Shown one piece after another: positions 60,710 through 64,000 of a stretch of DNA of 64,000 nt. Each line of letters begins with the position of its first letter. Position 1 is the stretch's first letter. Where the stretch lies: positions 44,206 to 108,205 of the IMG/VR virus record IMGVR_UViG_3300044972_000601; one strand, given 5' to 3'. The DNA is from a virus. Made by a program: the position numbers and the translations under genes. A model generated the notes under the pieces. That model ran no database searches. It had not been told where the DNA came from and worked only from the letters and a program-made list of their open reading frames with translations.

Positions 60710-61144
60710 CTAGATTTGTTGAGCCTTGAGTATATGCGAGCCATGTACACGAACACTAATCTGCCCGTTATAATAGTCTTTTGATTCTAATACTTTGTGA
60801 TTGAATTGTTCTCTGGCCTCTATATAGGAGCATTCTGATTTACTTTTACAATAAAACAGTATCTCTCTACTGAAGTTTTCCTTGCCTAATTTTAATACAT
60901 CTGCGTGTAGTTCTAGATTTGAGCCATAATATTCTTGCCAGTCGCTGTCGACTTTGCTTCGAATTTTCTTTTTTTTCTTAGTGCCATTTTTTAACTTGAC
61001 TACTTTGTAAGTAGTTTTTGCAAATTTAGCTAGTTTTTTGCCTATGTATTTTCTTCCAGAGATGTTATTTGTTATCAAATACACAAACCCTACACAATCT
61101 TCGGGTAGAGTTTCTAGTAATATATTCTGATAGGTCCATGACAT
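60710..61144 (-). CDS. GIY-YIG endonuclease
   Basis: 144 aa. GIY-YIG core: VGFVYLITNNISGRKYIGKK (VYL 21-23, YIG 33-35), then SDWQEYYGSN, NFSREILFYCKSKSECSYIE then AREQFNHKVL with a candidate catalytic Glu (109 or 112), and DYYNGQI. A basic loop (KLKNGTKKKKKIRSK) sits between strand and helix. Proteins of this size in T4-like phages are Seg-type homing or DNA-processing nucleases. It directly follows the gp47-gp46 operon on the same strand (3-nt gap), so it may have become part of the recombination unit. Confidence 0.82.
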   Translation of the reverse strand: MSWTYQNILLETLPEDCVGFVYLITNNISGRKYIGKKLAKFAKTTYKVVKLKNGTKKKKKIRSKVDSDWQEYYGSNLELHADVLKLGKENFSREILFYCKSKSECSYIEAREQFNHKVLESKDYYNGQISVRVHGSHILKAQQI

Positions 61145-61147
61145 GCT

Positions 61148-61402
61148 TTAGTTAGCATCATCTTCCTCGTTGCCTGTATGATCCTGATTTGCCTTGCGTT
61201 CTGCCTTGTCGGCGTCGATCCAATGTCGCCAATCTTGTATGTTTGCTCGTCGCTGCCTTGCTATAATTCTAAGTTCGGATAATAGTTGCCTAGTTTCCAA
61301 TCCTGCCTGTCGTGTGCCTTTATCAAGCCAACGTTGATTGGCTTTGTAATATTCTCTAAATACACGCATGAGTTCATCATGCGTTTCTTCATCTCGTTTC
61401 AT
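61148..61402 (-). CDS. Small conserved protein of the recombination operon
   Basis: 84 aa, highly charged and helical: HDELMRVFREYYKANQRWLD, then RQAGLETRQLLSELRIIARQ and RRANIQDWRHW. I recall similar small proteins (FREYxxAN..W..., RxxLSxIRxxxxxRR) beside recombination or replication genes of marine T4-like phages, with no assigned function. Its ATG overlaps the TGA of gp46 by 4 nt, so it is translated with the nuclease subunit and may modulate it. Confidence 0.6.
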   Translation of the reverse strand: MKRDEETHDELMRVFREYYKANQRWLDKGTRQAGLETRQLLSELRIIARQRRANIQDWRHWIDADKAERKANQDHTGNEEDDAN

Positions 61403-63177
61403 TCACTTACTTCAACATCATTTGCATAACTTGTGAATCCATTTTCTTTAATAACCTTGAGCACATTGTTTACACGACCGATAAGTTCGTCCTTGTGACT
61501 GATAAGGAAAATATTCTTCTTACGTTCACGGCTCATCTTTTTAAGAACAGCCAACGCACCTTCGACACCACTTGCATCAAGACCGTTATCAACCAACTCG
61601 TCCACAAACAACAAGTTAATCTGCTGATACAAACTTTCCCACACGTCACGGAACGCCCAAGACAATGACAAGATAAGTCTATTGCGTTCTCCACGGCTCA
61701 AGTTATCAAAGTCAAGATCCTGACCAAGCTGTGTAATCAACACAGTTAGGTCGTTCTGGAACAATACACTGTGCGGCAAGCCCATCTTGTCGAGATAGTA
61801 GGTAAGTCTGTTGTTTAGATACGCAAGATTCTGATCAATAATCTTTTTACGGATAAAACTATCCTTGCTTGTTAACAGTTTAAGCAAAAACTCTTGATGT
61901 TCTTTCAAACTAGTAAAAGAATTTACCTTATCCCATGTAATTTCTTGCATGGCTGTGTTGCGTAGTTCGTCAATTTGTTCTTGATACGGATCTGTTTCGC
62001 TTGCTTTAACAGTTAATTGTGTTTCAAGTGTTTTTAAATTATTTTGATGCTTGAGTGCTTGCTCAACTGTATCATAATACGTATCAGGTCTTGTGCTTAC
62101 ATCACCGATGTTTGCGATCTCTTTGGTAATCTTGGCCAGATCTGTTGTAACTTTATCCAAATACTTCTGAGCCTCTGCAAGATGCAGAGTAGCTTCCCCA
62201 GTCATGGACTCGTGTTTGTGGTCGTGAAGCTGTTGTTCACAAGCATGACAAGTTTTGTTTGCTAGACTTTCTAATTCTTTTGTATACTTTGTTAGACTTT
62301 TTTCAGCTTGTGTTAATGCACTTTCTAAAGTTGCACGTTCTTTATTCAAACTTTTTAACTGTGCAGTTTGCTCAATGTACAATTTTAACTGATTATGAGA
62401 TGCAAGTTCAGCTTCAATATCAACATTTTCCAATTCAATGATAGCCCGTGCCATCTTTTCAATGTCCACATCGTGTTGAGTATTCCATGCAGTTTGTCTT
62501 GTAAGCAAACTATCAACACTTAGCTGGATCTTTTCATTGGATTTCTTTGCTGCCTCTATATCAGCATTCTCTTGATAGATGTTATCTTTAGTAGTTTTAA
62601 CAAGTTCTTTAAGCAACTCTGCTTTTTCACTTAGCAACGTAATGCCCAACAACTGTTCAATAATAACACGCTGGTCATTTGCCCGCATGGACAAAAATGG
62701 TTCTGTATAAGTGTTTAGTGCTACAATATGTTTGAACATATCGTGACTCATGCCCAACAAATCGTCAAGGTCCTTTTGCGTTTCACGCATATCGCCTTGT
62801 GCGTCGTCAGTTTCTTCTGTTTCTTGTGCTTGATTGTTGACAAAGAACTGTAGCACATTAGGTTTACGACCACGTTCAATACGATAATCGATTCCGTTCT
62901 TTTCAAAACTCAGTGTAACCAACATTCCTTTATTATTAATCTTGTTAATGAGATTATCTTTTTTAATGTTAGTTAAGGCATTGCCGTAAAGTGCATAGCT
63001 TAATGCATTGACGATAGTAGTTTTGCCTGTGCCATTACGACTTCCGCTGTCATCCCCACCTTGATCCAAGTTTTCTCCAAGGACCAGTGTTAAATGTTCT
63101 TTATCAAAATTTACAGCTTGGGTTTGATTACCCACGCTCATGAAATTACGTACTGTTAAATCTTTAATTGTTATCAT
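61399..63177 (-). CDS. 46: Recombination endonuclease subunit gp46 (Rad50/SbcC-like)
   Basis: 592 aa (T4 gp46 is 560). ATPase and coiled-coil subunit of the Mre11/Rad50-type complex that resects DNA ends for recombination-dependent replication. Walker A GSRNGTGKTT (residues 45-54), long coiled coils (about 180-310 and 320-460), zinc hook Cys310-x2-Cys313 (KTCHACEQQ), ABC signature LSRGER (493-498) and Walker B NLLFVDE (521-527). All catalytic parts are present. It overlaps gp47 by 4 nt (ATGA). Confidence 0.96.
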   Translation of the reverse strand: MITIKDLTVRNFMSVGNQTQAVNFDKEHLTLVLGENLDQGGDDSGSRNGTGKTTIVNALSYALYGNALTNIKKDNLINKINNKGMLVTLSFEKNGIDYRIERGRKPNVLQFFVNNQAQETEETDDAQGDMRETQKDLDDLLGMSHDMFKHIVALNTYTEPFLSMRANDQRVIIEQLLGITLLSEKAELLKELVKTTKDNIYQENADIEAAKKSNEKIQLSVDSLLTRQTAWNTQHDVDIEKMARAIIELENVDIEAELASHNQLKLYIEQTAQLKSLNKERATLESALTQAEKSLTKYTKELESLANKTCHACEQQLHDHKHESMTGEATLHLAEAQKYLDKVTTDLAKITKEIANIGDVSTRPDTYYDTVEQALKHQNNLKTLETQLTVKASETDPYQEQIDELRNTAMQEITWDKVNSFTSLKEHQEFLLKLLTSKDSFIRKKIIDQNLAYLNNRLTYYLDKMGLPHSVLFQNDLTVLITQLGQDLDFDNLSRGERNRLILSLSWAFRDVWESLYQQINLLFVDELVDNGLDASGVEGALAVLKKMSRERKKNIFLISHKDELIGRVNNVLKVIKENGFTSYANDVEVSE

Positions 63178-64000
63178 AGGCTATTATAAATTTCCAAAAG
63201 TGTATTTTTGTTAAACTGTTCTGAATCAATGCTAATAATTTGACTAGAAACAATCTGATCCACACTTTCAAATGATTGGATGTCAATGCTTGTATTGATT
63301 TCAAGATCCTTCTTTTCCGCAATCAACGTAAGTTCGCGAATATTGTAATCTGAAATAAACTTTTCTTTAATAAAACTTGCTTCTTCGTAGCTGATATCTA
63401 TGTCTAGTGTAACACGTAAATGTTGCTTGGGCAAGATAATTTTATCCGCATCGTCTATTAGCTGGCTGAGTTTTACTGTACGGAATGTGGGTTGATTATC
63501 CCAAGCATGATACACTGGTTTACCGCCCCATTCTAAAATCATCATACCGCGATCATCGTCCCATGCGTCTGCATAATTGTGTGGGAACGCATTGCCAATA
63601 TAAATCATGTTTTGACGTTGTTGTCGTTTATGAAAGTGTCCGCTAAACCCAAGTTCGTAGTTTTTAAAACTATCCAACTGAATTTCACCATGATCCGGCA
63701 TCTGAACCATGGCATTCATGAAGAAACTGGGCAATTCAAAGTGACCAAAGATATATTTGCCACCTTTCTTGCCTATGGTTTTCCATTCGTCTCCGACAAG
63801 CCACGGACATAAGGTGACGTCGCCAATAGTAGTAGGTTCGTGTACCACAGTAATTCCAGGAATATACTTTCCGAATTCGACGCTGTGAATATCCCGCTTG
63901 TCTTTGTAATAAAGATCATGATTACCAGGAAAGAAATAAAACTTATCAAAAGCCTGTCCCAGTTTCTCAAGGGCTCTAAGGCTGTAGTCCATAGTTGTAA
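63174..64000 (-). CDS. 47: Recombination nuclease subunit gp47 (Mre11/SbcD-like), 5' end cut
   Basis: The frame is open to the right window edge. From the first in-window Met (63992) there are 272 aa; T4 gp47 has 339, so about 70 N-terminal residues with the first metal motifs (DxH, GD) are outside. Present are the metallophosphatase motifs FFPGNHDLYY, YIFGHFELP and LGFSGHFHKRQ, followed by the capping domain. It partners gp46, with ATGA coupling. Nuclease subunit of the end-resection complex. Confidence 0.93.
   Translation of the reverse strand, partial: TTMDYSLRALEKLGQAFDKFYFFPGNHDLYYKDKRDIHSVEFGKYIPGITVVHEPTTIGDVTLCPWLVGDEWKTIGKKGGKYIFGHFELPSFFMNAMVQMPDHGEIQLDSFKNYELGFSGHFHKRQQRQNMIYIGNAFPHNYADAWDDDRGMMILEWGGKPVYHAWDNQPTFRTVKLSQLIDDADKIILPKQHLRVTLDIDISYEEASFIKEKFISDYNIRELTLIAEKKDLEINTSIDIQSFESVDQIVSSQIISIDSEQFNKNTLLEIYNSL

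Overview
The window is a piece of a tailed-phage genome of the T4-like superfamily (contractile-tail myovirus). The evidence is a set of recognisable T4 core proteins (gp1, gp13, gp14, gp15, gp18, gp20, gp21, gp22, gp23, gp26/gp51-like, gp46, gp47) and about ten T4-type late promoter boxes (NATAAATA) upstream of structural genes. Base composition is AT-rich (roughly 40 % GC by eye). Gene style (fibres with 'TINNVTIGATTP' modules, a NodU-type carbamoyltransferase, small 2OG-Fe(II) oxygenases, HNH and GIY-YIG endonucleases) resembles uncultured aquatic T4-like phages and the alphaproteobacterial and cyanobacterial T4-like groups. The host cannot be named from the sequence. No tRNA, rRNA, CRISPR array, insertion sequence or integrase was seen.

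Layout. 1-4.3 kb: tail sheath gp18 (runs off the left edge), a free-standing HNH endonuclease and gp1-type dNMP kinase with its own sigma70-like promoter. 4.4-8.6 kb: neck and tail-completion genes gp13 (-), gp14 and gp15 (+), then a Nudix hydrolase and a bidirectional terminator. 8.6-18.6 kb: minus-strand virion/fibre operon (1168-aa structural protein, chaperone-like protein, two tandem paralogous putative receptor-binding proteins, three repeat fibres). 18.7-25.3 kb: an enzyme island (HAD-like pseudo-phosphatase, four 2OG-Fe(II) oxygenases, carbamoyltransferase, GT9-like glycosyltransferase, SGNH-like protein and a decayed SGNH-like remnant). 25.3-47.4 kb: a second adhesin/fibre cluster with two Cys/Gly-rich proteins, a 2750-aa giant fibre and its 1224-aa paralogue, and several smaller fibre or beta-sandwich proteins. 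47.5-57.8 kb: head module read right to left (1106-aa tape-measure-like protein, portal gp20, 79-aa protein, acidic core protein, gp21 protease, gp22 scaffold, gp23 capsid, hairpin, then a capsid-linked structural protein). 57.9-60.2 kb: gp26-like hub protein whose 3' end carries a textbook minus-1 frameshift site into a gp51-like tail, then a 454-codon unknown virion-type protein. 60.2-64 kb: a hairpin-rich gap, a small ORF, GIY-YIG endonuclease, small conserved protein, and the recombination nuclease pair gp46-gp47 (gp47 runs off the right edge).

How it works together. The head and tail genes build the particle. About 33 kb of the window encodes fibre/adhesin proteins, and in the middle of these sits a set of sugar- and oxygenase-type enzymes that are well placed to modify host surface glycan or the phage's own adhesins. 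The most notable observations are the gp26/gp51 programmed frameshift signal, the enzyme island with a catalytically gutted HAD protein, the Cys/Gly-rich tandem adhesins, and the nested domain insertions in the giant fibre.
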